Shown: positions 38,199 through 47,483 of the stretch, in pieces
Position numbering within the stretch: the first letter of the stretch is position 1
Layout of the letters: each line of letters opens with the position of its first letter
Source of the DNA: Cyclobacterium qasimii M12-11B
GTDB lineage: Bacteria; Bacteroidota; Bacteroidia; Cytophagales; Cyclobacteriaceae
Assembly (NCBI RefSeq): GCF_000427295.1
Contig: NZ_ATNM01000114.1
Coordinates: 1 to 64,000, forward strand
DNA length: 64,000 nt
Reading direction: 5' to 3'
Program-made: the position numbers and the translations under genes
Notes under the pieces: model-generated
What the model was told of the DNA's origin: nothing
The model's input: the letters and a program-made list of their open reading frames with translations, nothing else
Database searches by the model: none

Positions 38199-39673
38199 TC
38201 AAAACTACAAAACTATATATAGACGGTTTCTGGCAAGATGCCATTTCAAAAGAAGTCAGAACCATTTACAACCCATTTGACAATCAACCTTTAGCTACAG
38301 TAGCTGAAGGCGACAGAGAGGACGCACAAAATGCCATTAAAAGTGCGAAAGCTGCTTTTGAATCTGTAGCGTGGCGAAATCTTTCTGCGACTGAACGAGG
38401 AAGGATGGTCTATACTTTAGGAGACCTTATTGAGAAGAATAAAGAAGAACTAGCAGCGTTAGAAACTTTAAATACTGGAAAAACCCTTGCTGAAAGCCTC
38501 TGGGACATGGAGGATATAGCAGGAATATTTAGGTATTATGGAGGGCTTGCTGACAAAAATGAAGGTGATACCATCGCCAGTCCAAATCCCGATAGTAAAA
38601 GCCTATTGGTAAAGGAACCGATAGGTGTTGTGGGCATGATTTGCCCCTGGAACTACCCCCTTCTTCAGGCGGCATGGAAAATAGCGCCTGCACTTGCTGC
38701 TGGATGCACCATGGTGATTAAACCAAGTGAATTCACGCCATTAACTACCCTTTTGTGGGCCAGTTTGGCAGAGGAAGTAGGATTTCCCAAAGGGGTCATC
38801 AATATTGTTCTAGGTCCGGGACAAACTATAGGCGCAGAGCTTGCCGAAAACTGGGAGGTGGACATGGTCTCTTTCACAGGAGGAGTAGTTACTGGTAAAA
38901 AAATAATGCAAGCAGCTGCAGGTAATGTCAAAAAAGTTGCGCTGGAACTTGGGGGTAAAAACCCTCATATTCTTTTTGAAGATGGAGATTGGGAGACCGC
39001 TATAGATTTTATATTGAATGGTGTATTTTTCCATGCAGGCCAAATTTGCTCTGCAGGCACCAGAGTAATGGTGGCCTCCTCTATTCATGACGAGGTGGTA
39101 AAACATCTGGAAGAGAGGATAAGTAAAATTCGTCTCGGAAACGGAATGGATAAGGATACACAAATGGGTCCTCTAATTTCCCAGGCCCAATTGGATAAAG
39201 TGACAAATCACGTCCAAAAAGCCATTAAGGAAGGTGCTGAACTAGTGGTTGGAGGAAAGAAACCTACCGACCCAGCATTAATAAACGGTTTCTTCTATGA
39301 GCCTACATTGCTTACTGGCTGCACTGCCGATATGGCGATTGTAAAAGAAGAAGTGTTTGGCCCTGTAATACATGTAGAAAAATTCGACACGGAAGATGAA
39401 GCCATTAAAAAAGCAAATGACACCATTTACGGTTTATCAGCTGGTTTCTGGACCCGTGATACTCAAAGAATAGACAGGGTATCAAAAGCCCTTCGATTTG
39501 GAACCATCTGGGTCAATGACTTCAATGTCTATTTTGTACAAGCACCTTGGGGTGGCTACAAACAATCAGGCCAAGGCCGAGAGCTTGGCCATGCCGGACT
39601 GGAAGAGTTTCAAGAAGTAAAACATATTTATCAAAATTTCAACCCCTCGCCTTTAAACTGGTTCGGAAATTAA
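38195..39673 (+). CDS. betB: Betaine aldehyde dehydrogenase
   Basis: The 492-residue NAD(P)-dependent aldehyde dehydrogenase converts betaine aldehyde to glycine betaine. Motifs: CPWNYPLLQAAWKIAPALAAG, FTGGVVTGKKIM, catalytic Glu in VALELGGKNPHI, catalytic Cys in FFHAGQICSAGTRV, and APWGGYKQSGQGRELG near the end. The start is TTG at 38195, overlapping the choline dehydrogenase stop by four bases (TTGA), which implies translational coupling. Length is normal for the family. Confidence 0.88.
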   Translation: MIKTTKLYIDGFWQDAISKEVRTIYNPFDNQPLATVAEGDREDAQNAIKSAKAAFESVAWRNLSATERGRMVYTLGDLIEKNKEELAALETLNTGKTLAESLWDMEDIAGIFRYYGGLADKNEGDTIASPNPDSKSLLVKEPIGVVGMICPWNYPLLQAAWKIAPALAAGCTMVIKPSEFTPLTTLLWASLAEEVGFPKGVINIVLGPGQTIGAELAENWEVDMVSFTGGVVTGKKIMQAAAGNVKKVALELGGKNPHILFEDGDWETAIDFILNGVFFHAGQICSAGTRVMVASSIHDEVVKHLEERISKIRLGNGMDKDTQMGPLISQAQLDKVTNHVQKAIKEGAELVVGGKKPTDPALINGFFYEPTLLTGCTADMAIVKEEVFGPVIHVEKFDTEDEAIKKANDTIYGLSAGFWTRDTQRIDRVSKALRFGTIWVNDFNVYFVQAPWGGYKQSGQGRELGHAGLEEFQEVKHIYQNFNPSPLNWFGN

Positions 39674-39685
39674 ACCACCAAAGTC

Positions 39686-41227
39686 ATCGATACCAAGACC
39701 TTAGGAATCCTCATAACAGTAATATTTTATTTAATTATTCTATACATTGGATATTATGCCAGTAAAAAAGAATCCGGCGACCAAACATCGCAAGGACTTT
39801 TACTAGCTGGTCGCCGAATGCCCGCCTGGATCGGGATTTTCACCATGACCGCAACATGGGTAGGTGGTGGATACCTCATAGGTACTAGTGAAGCCGTGTA
39901 TGATAGTGCTAGAGGACTAGTCTGGGCGCAAGCTCCTTGGGGCTATGCCTTAAGTTTAATATTGGGGGGCTTGTTCTTTGCTAAAAAAATCCGAAGTTTT
40001 GGGTATACCACCTTCATCGATGTTTTCGAACATAAATACGGCAAAAAAACCGCTGCAATATTATTTATTCCTGCACTAATAGGGGAGATTTTCTGGAGTG
40101 CCGCTATCCTGGCTGCATTGGGCATAACCTTCGCCACCATTTTTGAATTGGACCTGGAAACATCCATTATGGTTTCGGCAAGTATCGCTATAGGCTATAC
40201 CATGATGGGAGGATTATGGTCAGTAGCTTATACGGATGTAGTCCAACTTATTTTTATAATAGTAGGCTTGGGCATCTCTATTCCATTCGCTTTGGATAAA
40301 ATCGGAGGGATAGATGCTGCATTGACCATTTATGACCAACAGATAGCAAACGGATTCACCTTATTCCCAAGTCTAAACGCCTTTACTGGAAATGATCCGG
40401 CATGGGGAAATAGTATATGGGTGTGGCTGGATTTTGCATTGCTTTTGATCATGGGAGGAATTCCCTGGCAGGTATATTTTCAGCGGGTCTTGTCTTCAAA
40501 TTCGGATAGGTCAGCGGTCAGGTTGTCCATTTTGGGAGGTATATGTTGTGCTTTAATGGCCATCCCTGCGATACTTATTGGCGTTGCAGGTGTTGGTTTT
40601 GATTGGACGCAATCTACCTTAGGGGTAGCCCCTGAGCCAACCATGGTCTTACCCTATGTATTGCTGGAAATGACTCCTCCAATCGTAGCGGCATTGGGAT
40701 TAGGTGCCGTCGCGGCAGCTGTTATGTCTTCAGTAGATTCTTCCATATTATCTGCCGCTTCAATGTTTACCTGGAATTTTTACAGAACATTGATCAACCC
40801 TTCCTGCACGGACAAACAAATCAAAGGCTCAATCAGATTGGCCATATTGGTAATTGGTATTATTTCTACCTGGCTTGCCTTAACACTTCAAAGTGTATAC
40901 GAGCTATGGTACCTCTGTGCCGATCTCGTATATGTCGTATTATTCCCTCAATTGGTGATGGCATTGTACTTTAAAAAGGCAAATAAAAATGGAGCCATTG
41001 CAGGGATAATCATTAGCTTGTTATTAAGATTTGGTGGTGGTGAACCCATCTTTGGGATTTCTCCTTTCTTACCTTACCCGATGGAGGATCCTATTGCAGG
41101 AATTCAATTTCCATTTAGAACATTCGCCATGGTTTGCGGTTTAATAACTATTCCAATAGTGTCATTGCTTTTTCCTGACAAAAATCAGATTGATAAACCC
41201 ACTTTAATAAATGATTCATCGAATTAA
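39686..41227 (+). CDS. Sodium/solute symporter resembling the animal high-affinity choline transporter (CHT1)
   Basis: This membrane symporter of the SSS family has about 12-13 helices. Signatures shared with animal CHT1/SLC5A7 as I remember it: FTMTATWVGGGY, WAQAPWGYALSLILGGL, FIPALIGEIFWSAAI, SVAYTDVVQLIFI, MGGIPWQVYFQRVLSSNS, AVMSSVDSSILSAASM and ADLVYVVLFPQL. The first ATG (39818) would delete the first helix. The frame is open upstream and encodes LGILITVIFYLIILYIGYYA, so translation probably starts at a rare codon near 39686 (ATC), 12 bases after the aldehyde dehydrogenase stop; that gives 513 residues. Expected role: sodium-driven choline uptake feeding the two upstream oxidases. Confidence 0.82.
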   Translation: MDTKTLGILITVIFYLIILYIGYYASKKESGDQTSQGLLLAGRRMPAWIGIFTMTATWVGGGYLIGTSEAVYDSARGLVWAQAPWGYALSLILGGLFFAKKIRSFGYTTFIDVFEHKYGKKTAAILFIPALIGEIFWSAAILAALGITFATIFELDLETSIMVSASIAIGYTMMGGLWSVAYTDVVQLIFIIVGLGISIPFALDKIGGIDAALTIYDQQIANGFTLFPSLNAFTGNDPAWGNSIWVWLDFALLLIMGGIPWQVYFQRVLSSNSDRSAVRLSILGGICCALMAIPAILIGVAGVGFDWTQSTLGVAPEPTMVLPYVLLEMTPPIVAALGLGAVAAAVMSSVDSSILSAASMFTWNFYRTLINPSCTDKQIKGSIRLAILVIGIISTWLALTLQSVYELWYLCADLVYVVLFPQLVMALYFKKANKNGAIAGIIISLLLRFGGGEPIFGISPFLPYPMEDPIAGIQFPFRTFAMVCGLITIPIVSLLFPDKNQIDKPTLINDSSN

Positions 41228-42175
41228 AATACTCATTCTTCTATATTTTGCTATTACAATACCACTAAAAGCGCAGGTACCCATCATCCTCGATGCGGAT
41301 TTAGATTCTGACGTAGATGATGTCGGCGCTTTAGCAATGCTCCATACCTTGGAGGATAATCAACGTATCAATATTTTAGGTGTGGTAGTCACCAGTGATG
41401 ACATAGATGCTGCTGCATGTGCCGCAGCAATCAACACTTATTACGGTAGGCCTGATATACCGATTGCCGTTGAAAAAGGGGTTGCTCTCAGGAGTTTCTC
41501 AAAGTACACGAAAACATTGGCGACAACATTTCCACATCCTCTAAAGGAAGGTAGACAGCCTGAGGATGCCACTCAACTGTATCGGAGATTGCTTGCAAAT
41601 TCTCCTGACAATAGTGTGATTATCATAAGTATTGGCCATTTGACAAATGTGCGTAATTTATTGGAATCCAAGCCTGATGACATTAGCCCATTGGACGGCA
41701 AGGAGCTGATCAAAAAAAGGTGAAACTTTGGTCCTGTATGGGTGGACAATTCCCAAAAGGAAAAGAAGCCAATTTTTACCGTCCTGACCCAGTGTCTACT
41801 CAAGTTTCAGTAAAGAACTGGCCAGGAGAAGTGATTTTTTCTGGCTGGGAAATAGGTAATGACATCATCACTGGTGCTGATTTTCTTAAAAATGCATTAA
41901 GTGTTGACCATCCTGTTAGCCTTGCCTATAAATTATTTAATGACTACTCAGGAAGACAAAGCTGGGACCAGACATCCATACTTGTTGCGCTTTCAGAAAA
42001 AGAATATTGGAAAATGAGCCCCAAAGGCAACGTGCTCGTTAATAAAGATGGGAGCAATACCTGGCAAGAAGATCCTGAAGGGTTACATCGATACCTGATT
42101 GAATCTTTACCTCCTTCTGAAATTGCGAAAATAATTGATGCATTAATGATCGGCATATATAGGCCTGGTTTTTGA
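41211..42175 (+). CDS. Exported nucleoside-hydrolase-like (IunH) protein, frameshifted
   Basis: One A added to the A7 run 41712-41718 (AAA AAA AAG GTG AAA CTT TGG) restores a 321-residue protein. It has a Sec signal (about 1-20, ending PLKAQ), then the calcium-binding nucleoside hydrolase motif VPIILDADLDSDVDDVGALA. Further family blocks are VVVTSDDIDAAACAAAINTYYG, IISIGHLTNVRNLLE and EVIFSGWEIGNDIITG. The family cleaves N-ribosyl bonds; exported bacterial members often have unknown substrates. It overlaps the transporter gene by 17 bases and so belongs to the choline operon. Its link to choline is unclear. Confidence 0.8.
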
Positions 42176-42259
42176 TGCACTCTCTGCTCTATGAATTGTT
42201 TATTTCAAGAGCGCTTTTATTAATCTTGAATTTGAGCCCCAAAACAAAACCTAAACTGT

Positions 42260-43900
42260 ATGAAAGCATCTGATTTATTTGTAAAAGCACTGGAAAAAGA
42301 AGGTGTAGAATATATTTTTGGCCTTCCAGGAGAGGAAAACCTTGATATTCTAGAGTCTTTAAACCACTCAAAAATAAAATTAATTTTAACAAGACATGAG
42401 CAGGGAGCCGGATTTATGGCGGCTACTTATGGAAGGCTTACAGGAAAACCAGGCGTATGTTTGGCCACATTAGGTCCTGGTGCTACCAACTTGTTTACTC
42501 CAGGAGCTTACGCACAATTGGGTGCAATGCCAATGCTCATGATTACGGGACAAAAGCCCATTAAGAAAAGCAAGCAAGCGCGCTTTCAGATAATTGATGT
42601 GGTCGATATGATGAGACCGATAACCAAATACACCAAGCAAATCGTAGATGGAAACGTTATCGCCTCTAACATCCGTGAAGCTTTTCGTTTGGCAACAGAA
42701 GAACGACCAGGAGCAGTTCACCTTGAACTCCCTGAAGATATTGCCCGAGAAGAAGTTGATGACCATGTTTTCGAGGTAGTTGGTCATTTATCGCCAAAAC
42801 CGGATGATGCTGCGATTTTTGCCGCAGCAGAAATGATTCAAAACGCTAAAATGCCATTATTGCTTATCGGTGCCGGAGCCAACAGAACCGTTATATGCAA
42901 GGCACTAGCTGAGTTCGTTGATAAAACGGGAATCTATTTTTTCACTACCCAAATGGGAAAAGGAGTAATAGACGAAAGACATCCGCAATATCTCGGTACA
43001 GCTGCGCTTTCCAGCAATGATTTTGTACATGCGGCAATTGATGAATCTGACCTTATCATTAATGTAGGCCATGACGTAATTGAAAAACCCCCTTTCTTCA
43101 TGAAACAAGGTGGGAAGAAAGTAATCCACGTCAATTTTTCTCCTGCAGAAGTAGATCCGGTCTATTTCCCACAACTCAATGTGGTCGGTGATATCACTAG
43201 TTCTGTGGAGAAATTATCCGAAGCAGTAAAACCTTCAAAAGGCTGGGATTTTAATTTCTACAAAAAGGTGAAAACCGAAGTTTCGGAACATCTTGGAAAA
43301 TACTTTGAGGACGAACGCTTCCCTACCCTACCCCAAAGATTGGTAAATTCATTGCGGAATAAACTTGGTGAAAAAGATGTGATTACGCTTGACAACGGCG
43401 TTTATAAAATATGGTTTGCAAGAAATTACACCTGCTACCATCCCAACACCCTTTTGCTAGACAATGCATTGGCAACCATGGGAGCAGGACTTCCATCAGC
43501 CATGTGCGTCAAATTGCTTAACCCCGACAAAAAGGTCGTTGCCATCTGTGGTGATGGAGGATTTATGATGAATTCGCAGGAACTAGAAACGGCTGTTCGT
43601 CTGGGACTCAATATGGTGGTAATCATCCTCAATGATGAATCCTATGGTATGATCAAATGGAAACAAAAGGACATGGGATTTAAGGATTTCGGGTTAGATT
43701 TTAAGAATCCGGACTTTGTCCAATATGCCAATAGTTATGGGGCCCATGGCCATCGCCCAGAAAGTGACAAAGATTTACAAGAGATTCTAGATAAAGCGCT
43801 TAATAGTCCGGGGGTACACGTGATTGACCTAAAAGTTGATTACTCTTTAAACCACCCGATTTTAAATGTAATGTTGAAAGAAAAAATTTCGAAGTTATGA
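42260..43900 (+). CDS. Thiamine-diphosphate enzyme, acetolactate synthase large-subunit-like
   Basis: The 546-residue cytoplasmic ThDP enzyme has catalytic Glu47 in LTRHEQGAGFMAATYGR, the PYR domain (1-180), the central domain (about 190-330, LLLIGAGANRTVICKALAEF) and the PP domain with the ThDP/Mg motif CGDGGFMMNSQELETAVRLG...ILND. It lacks an adjacent regulatory subunit and lies with aldehyde dehydrogenases instead of the ilv genes, so branched-chain amino-acid synthesis is unlikely. It may ligate or cleave a 2-keto acid or an aldehyde in this operon. Start codon ATG at 42260; the next gene overlaps by four bases. Confidence 0.82.
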   Translation: MKASDLFVKALEKEGVEYIFGLPGEENLDILESLNHSKIKLILTRHEQGAGFMAATYGRLTGKPGVCLATLGPGATNLFTPGAYAQLGAMPMLMITGQKPIKKSKQARFQIIDVVDMMRPITKYTKQIVDGNVIASNIREAFRLATEERPGAVHLELPEDIAREEVDDHVFEVVGHLSPKPDDAAIFAAAEMIQNAKMPLLLIGAGANRTVICKALAEFVDKTGIYFFTTQMGKGVIDERHPQYLGTAALSSNDFVHAAIDESDLIINVGHDVIEKPPFFMKQGGKKVIHVNFSPAEVDPVYFPQLNVVGDITSSVEKLSEAVKPSKGWDFNFYKKVKTEVSEHLGKYFEDERFPTLPQRLVNSLRNKLGEKDVITLDNGVYKIWFARNYTCYHPNTLLLDNALATMGAGLPSAMCVKLLNPDKKVVAICGDGGFMMNSQELETAVRLGLNMVVIILNDESYGMIKWKQKDMGFKDFGLDFKNPDFVQYANSYGAHGHRPESDKDLQEILDKALNSPGVHVIDLKVDYSLNHPILNVMLKEKISKL

Positions 43901-45294
43901 ATGACCAACTGAAAGTATATTCACCTTATGACAATACGCTAATAGGAACATTACCTATGGCCAATGCAGATGAGTTGGAACAAAAAATAGTTACCGCTCA
44001 TTCAATTTTTCAGGACAGAAATCAATGGATTCCACCTCATAAGCGGATCGCTATATTAGAAAAAGCGAGGGAATTAATGGAAGCTAAGGTAGAAGACTTA
44101 ACCAATACCGCTGCTCAAGAAGGTGGAAAGCCTTACCAAGACTCCAAAGTAGAAGTTAAAAGAGCTATAAATGGGTTGAAAATCGCCACTGAAGAAATCT
44201 CTCATATGAAAGGCGGCCAAATTCCAATGGGAATTACCGAATCTTCAGTGAACAGATTGGCCTTTACCATTCGTGAACCGATTGGGGTTGTCGCTTCTTT
44301 GTCTGCATTTAATCACCCTTTGAACTTGATTGTTCATCAGGTGATAACAGCCTTCGCTGCAGGTTGTCCGGTGATTGTCAAACCTGCCAGTAAAACGCCT
44401 TATTCCTGCCTGGCATTAGTAGAAATACTAGAAGAAGCTGGTGTACCGAATGGATGGGTTCAAACCATTAATTGTAGCAATGAACTTTCCGAAAAATTAA
44501 TAAGTGATCAGCGTATAAATTTCCTATCCTTTATTGGATCTGCCAAGGTTGGATGGTCGCTAAAATCCAAAATGGCGCCAGGAACAAGGTGTGCATTGGA
44601 ACATGGAGGGGCGGCACCTGTGATCGTAGAAGCAGACGCTGTAATGGAAGACATGTTACCATTATTGGTGAAGGGTGGCTTTTACCATGCAGGACAAGTA
44701 TGCGTTTCTGTCCAAAAGGTATTTGCCCATCGATCCATTGCAGAAAAACTGGCAAAAGACATCGCCGCAGCTGCTAAAAAATTAAAAGTAGGTGATCCTT
44801 TATCAAAGGACACAGAAGTTGGACCTCTGATCCAAACCGGAGAAGTAGACCGTGTAGATGAATGGGTGAAAGAAGCCGTTTCCGGTGGTGCTGAGTTGCT
44901 ATGTGGCGGTAAAAAAATCAGTGATACTTGTTACGAACCTACGGTATTGCTCAATCCATCAAATGATGCCAAGGTCTCAAAACTAGAAATTTTTGGCCCT
45001 GTAGTATGTGTTTACGCCTATGATGATAGGGATGAAGCCATTGCACTTGCCAACAGCCTTGAATTTCACTTTCAAGCTGCTGTCTTCACAAAGGATTTAG
45101 ACGTCGCCTTAGATACGGTTCATAAATTAAATGCTACTGCTGTTATGGTAAATGACCATACCGCCTTTAGAGTAGATTGGATGCCTTTTGGTGGAAGAGA
45201 TGCTTCAGGTGAAGGTATGGGAGGAATCCCCTACTCTATGCATGAGATGACCCGTGAAAAACTAATGGTCTTTAAAAGTAAGTTTTTACCATAA
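43897..45294 (+). CDS. Second aldehyde dehydrogenase of the choline operon
   Basis: The 465-residue NAD(P)-dependent aldehyde dehydrogenase is shorter than BetB. Motifs: SAFNHPLNLIVHQVITAFAAG (Asn for the oxyanion hole), SFIGSAKVGWSLKSKM, catalytic Glu in CALEHGGAAPVIVE, catalytic Cys in GGFYHAGQVCVSVQKV, and VDWMPFGGRDASGEGMGG near the C-terminus. It starts at ATG 43897, overlapping the ThDP gene stop by four bases. The closest resemblance is to the lactaldehyde, glyceraldehyde or sulfolactaldehyde-type branch; the substrate is unknown. It probably oxidises an aldehyde made or used by the ThDP enzyme. Confidence 0.83.
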   Translation: MNDQLKVYSPYDNTLIGTLPMANADELEQKIVTAHSIFQDRNQWIPPHKRIAILEKARELMEAKVEDLTNTAAQEGGKPYQDSKVEVKRAINGLKIATEEISHMKGGQIPMGITESSVNRLAFTIREPIGVVASLSAFNHPLNLIVHQVITAFAAGCPVIVKPASKTPYSCLALVEILEEAGVPNGWVQTINCSNELSEKLISDQRINFLSFIGSAKVGWSLKSKMAPGTRCALEHGGAAPVIVEADAVMEDMLPLLVKGGFYHAGQVCVSVQKVFAHRSIAEKLAKDIAAAAKKLKVGDPLSKDTEVGPLIQTGEVDRVDEWVKEAVSGGAELLCGGKKISDTCYEPTVLLNPSNDAKVSKLEIFGPVVCVYAYDDRDEAIALANSLEFHFQAAVFTKDLDVALDTVHKLNATAVMVNDHTAFRVDWMPFGGRDASGEGMGGIPYSMHEMTREKLMVFKSKFLP

Positions 45295-45315
45295 TCAATA
45301 TTTATTCTTTTAGTA

Positions 45316-45350
45316 AAAAAGGCTTTTCAAATGATTTGAAAAGCCTTTTT
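45316..45350 (+). terminator. Rho-independent terminator of the choline operon
   Basis: AAAAAGGCTTTTCAAAT pairs perfectly with ATTTGAAAAGCCTTTTT, with a T tract in the right arm. It is 22 bases after the last gene of the operon. Confidence 0.9.
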
Positions 45351-45475
45351 ATTTCAACCTAGTATCAGTAATAAAGGCATATTCGAGCAAAATAAAGGTC
45401 AATCGAAATTATTTTTTGCATGCGTAAGGATATTGTGATATTTTAGAGTACACTTATTATAAATCAGCTGTTGCT

Positions 45476-46075
45476 ATGAATACTGATGTGGATTTTTATT
45501 TCGCCAAGGGCAAAAAGTGGCAAACAGAAATGACCCTGTTAAGAAAGGTCATTTTAGAATTTCCCCTGACTGAGGAATTAAAATGGGGTGTTCCCTGCTA
45601 TACGATGCCCTCGAATACCTCTGAAAAGAAGCAAAATAATGTGCTTTTGATTCATGCTTTCAAAGAGTATTGTGCAGTTTTATTTATCAAAGGCGCAATT
45701 TTAAAAGACCCAGACAAGCTCCTTGTACAGCAAACTGAAAATGTACAGGCAGGAAGGCAAATAAGATTTACGAATGAAGAGGAAGTATTAAAGCTTACTC
45801 CCGCCTTAAAAGTCTTGATTAAAGAAGCCATCTCAGTAGAGAAAGAAGGTTTAAAAATACCAAAGAAGAAAACCAGCGAATATACCATCCCGATTGAGTT
45901 TCAGGAGGAACTGGATAAAGACCCAAATCTACAAGCTGGCTTTAAATCGCTCACCCCAGGAAGACAAAGGGGATATCTATTGTTCTTCTCATCGGCCAAG
46001 CAATCAAAGACCCGATCCACAAGAATAGAAAAATTCAGGGACAAGATCCTTAATGGAAAAGGCTTGGATGATTAA
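45476..46075 (+). CDS. YdeI/DUF1801-OmdA family protein
   Basis: The 199-residue protein has an N-terminal DUF1801 domain (about 15-115, ELKWGVPCYTMPS) and the C-terminal YdeI/OmdA segment (about 140-195, LDKDPNLQAGFKSLTPGRQR, then FFSSAKQSKTRSTRIEKF). No signal peptide. Function in this family is unproven; some members have been tied to stress tolerance. It begins a run of small plus-strand genes and is followed 45 bases later by a paralogue. Confidence 0.85.
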   Translation: MNTDVDFYFAKGKKWQTEMTLLRKVILEFPLTEELKWGVPCYTMPSNTSEKKQNNVLLIHAFKEYCAVLFIKGAILKDPDKLLVQQTENVQAGRQIRFTNEEEVLKLTPALKVLIKEAISVEKEGLKIPKKKTSEYTIPIEFQEELDKDPNLQAGFKSLTPGRQRGYLLFFSSAKQSKTRSTRIEKFRDKILNGKGLDD

Positions 46076-46120
46076 AAAACCATTTGCCACAAATAAGATC
46101 AGTAAAACGAAAAGGAATCC

Positions 46121-46765
46121 ATGAACTTAGGTGTTGACCATTATTTAAAAGATGGGTGTGGTCGTTGTCCATTGGGGGCAACTCCCGACTGTAAGGTGAA
46201 TAACTGGAAGGAGGAGATGATATATTTAAGGAAAATCATCCTTAGTTGTGGCTTAACAGAGCAGGTAAAATGGGGTGTTCCTTGTTATACTATCCCTGTG
46301 ACTGAAAGCAATAAAACAGAAAGCAATATTTTGATAATGAGTGCACTGAAAGACTATTGCACAATAAGCTTTTTTAAAGGTGCACTGCTTACGAATGTAG
46401 ACAGTATGCTTGAAAAACCTGGAGAGAACACCCAAGCAGCACGATTAATCAAGTTCACCGGTATTGAACAAATATTGGTTAATGAGGAGCAAATTCGAAC
46501 TTGGATTTTTGAAGCAGTAGCCGTAGAAAAGTCAGAATTAAAGGTGGAAATGAACAAAACGGCCATGGAGACCATACCCGGAGAATTAAAGTTGAAATTT
46601 ATGGAGGAACCTGACTTTAAACTGGCTTTCAATGCATTGACTCCGGGAAGACAGAGAGGCTATATTTTGTATTTTTCACAACCAAAGCAATCAAAAACCC
46701 GGGTATCACGAATAGAAAAATACAGCCCCAAAATTCTGGATGGAAAAGGAATGCAGGACAAATAA
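46121..46765 (+). CDS. YdeI/DUF1801-OmdA paralogue with an N-terminal cysteine cluster
   Basis: The 214-residue paralogue of the preceding gene shares QVKWGVPCYTIPV and the C-terminal LTPGRQRGYILYFSQPKQSK. It differs by an N-terminal insertion DGCGRCPLGATPDCKVNNW with three cysteines that could bind a metal or form a redox site. This CGRCP form is a known variant of the family. It was probably produced by tandem duplication or acquired as a neighbour. Function unknown. Confidence 0.83.
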   Translation: MNLGVDHYLKDGCGRCPLGATPDCKVNNWKEEMIYLRKIILSCGLTEQVKWGVPCYTIPVTESNKTESNILIMSALKDYCTISFFKGALLTNVDSMLEKPGENTQAARLIKFTGIEQILVNEEQIRTWIFEAVAVEKSELKVEMNKTAMETIPGELKLKFMEEPDFKLAFNALTPGRQRGYILYFSQPKQSKTRVSRIEKYSPKILDGKGMQDK

Positions 46766-46802
46766 GTCGATCCAGATTAAATTAAGAATATAACAAAAAA
46801 CC

Positions 46803-47345
46803 ATGGAGAAGAAAGTTGCGATTTTAAGAGGAATAAACGTTGGTGGGAAAAGGAAAATCTTAATGGCGGACCTAAAATCCTTGTTTGAAGATTTGGGCTA
46901 TAAAGAGGTCTTGACCTATATTCAAAGTGGAAATGTCATCTTCACTTCTGAAAATAAAACTACCGAAATCGAAATGGCCGATTTAATCGAGCAATCAATT
47001 AAAAGTGAGTTCGGCTTCGATGTTCCGGTTATTGTGAGAACTGCCCAAGAGTTAAACAACACTTTTAAAAACAACCCCTATTATGGACAAGCTGATACCG
47101 ATATTTCCAAGCTTCACATAACATTCCTAAACAAGGAACCTGAAAAGGAAAACCTAGAGAAAATTCAAGCCTTGGATTTTAATCCAGACAAATTCGCAGT
47201 TGAAGGAAAGGATATTTTCATTTATTGTGATGGGAAATACCATCAATCTAAACTGACAAATAATTTTTTCGAGGGAAAACTACAAACCCGTGCAACAACC
47301 AGAAATTTAAAAACTGTTGCAAAACTTTGTGAATTAAGCCAGTAA
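46803..47345 (+). CDS. DUF1697 family protein
   Basis: The 180-residue protein has the DUF1697 start KKVAILRGINVGGKRKILMA and YIQSGNVIFTSE. It contains HITFLNKEPEKENLEKI and ends with the family's TRNLKTVAKLCELSQ. It is cytoplasmic, with no membrane segment. The family is of unknown function. It lies 37 bases after the second YdeI gene and may be co-transcribed with it. Confidence 0.87.
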   Translation: MEKKVAILRGINVGGKRKILMADLKSLFEDLGYKEVLTYIQSGNVIFTSENKTTEIEMADLIEQSIKSEFGFDVPVIVRTAQELNNTFKNNPYYGQADTDISKLHITFLNKEPEKENLEKIQALDFNPDKFAVEGKDIFIYCDGKYHQSKLTNNFFEGKLQTRATTRNLKTVAKLCELSQ

Positions 47346-47483
47346 GCCCTTACCCATGAAAGTGGGCATGAACGTACTGCTAACGAATTCCTTAATTAAT
47401 TTAAGTAATTTAGAAATTCAATTGTCATATCAATGAAAAATCTAGCATTTATAATTTCCCCAAATAATTAACCGACTAAACTC

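Noticed and set aside
42260-43900. Annotation of the ThDP gene as biosynthetic acetolactate synthase IlvB
   Set aside because: No regulatory subunit or ilv neighbours; its overlap with an aldehyde dehydrogenase in a choline operon points to a catabolic role.
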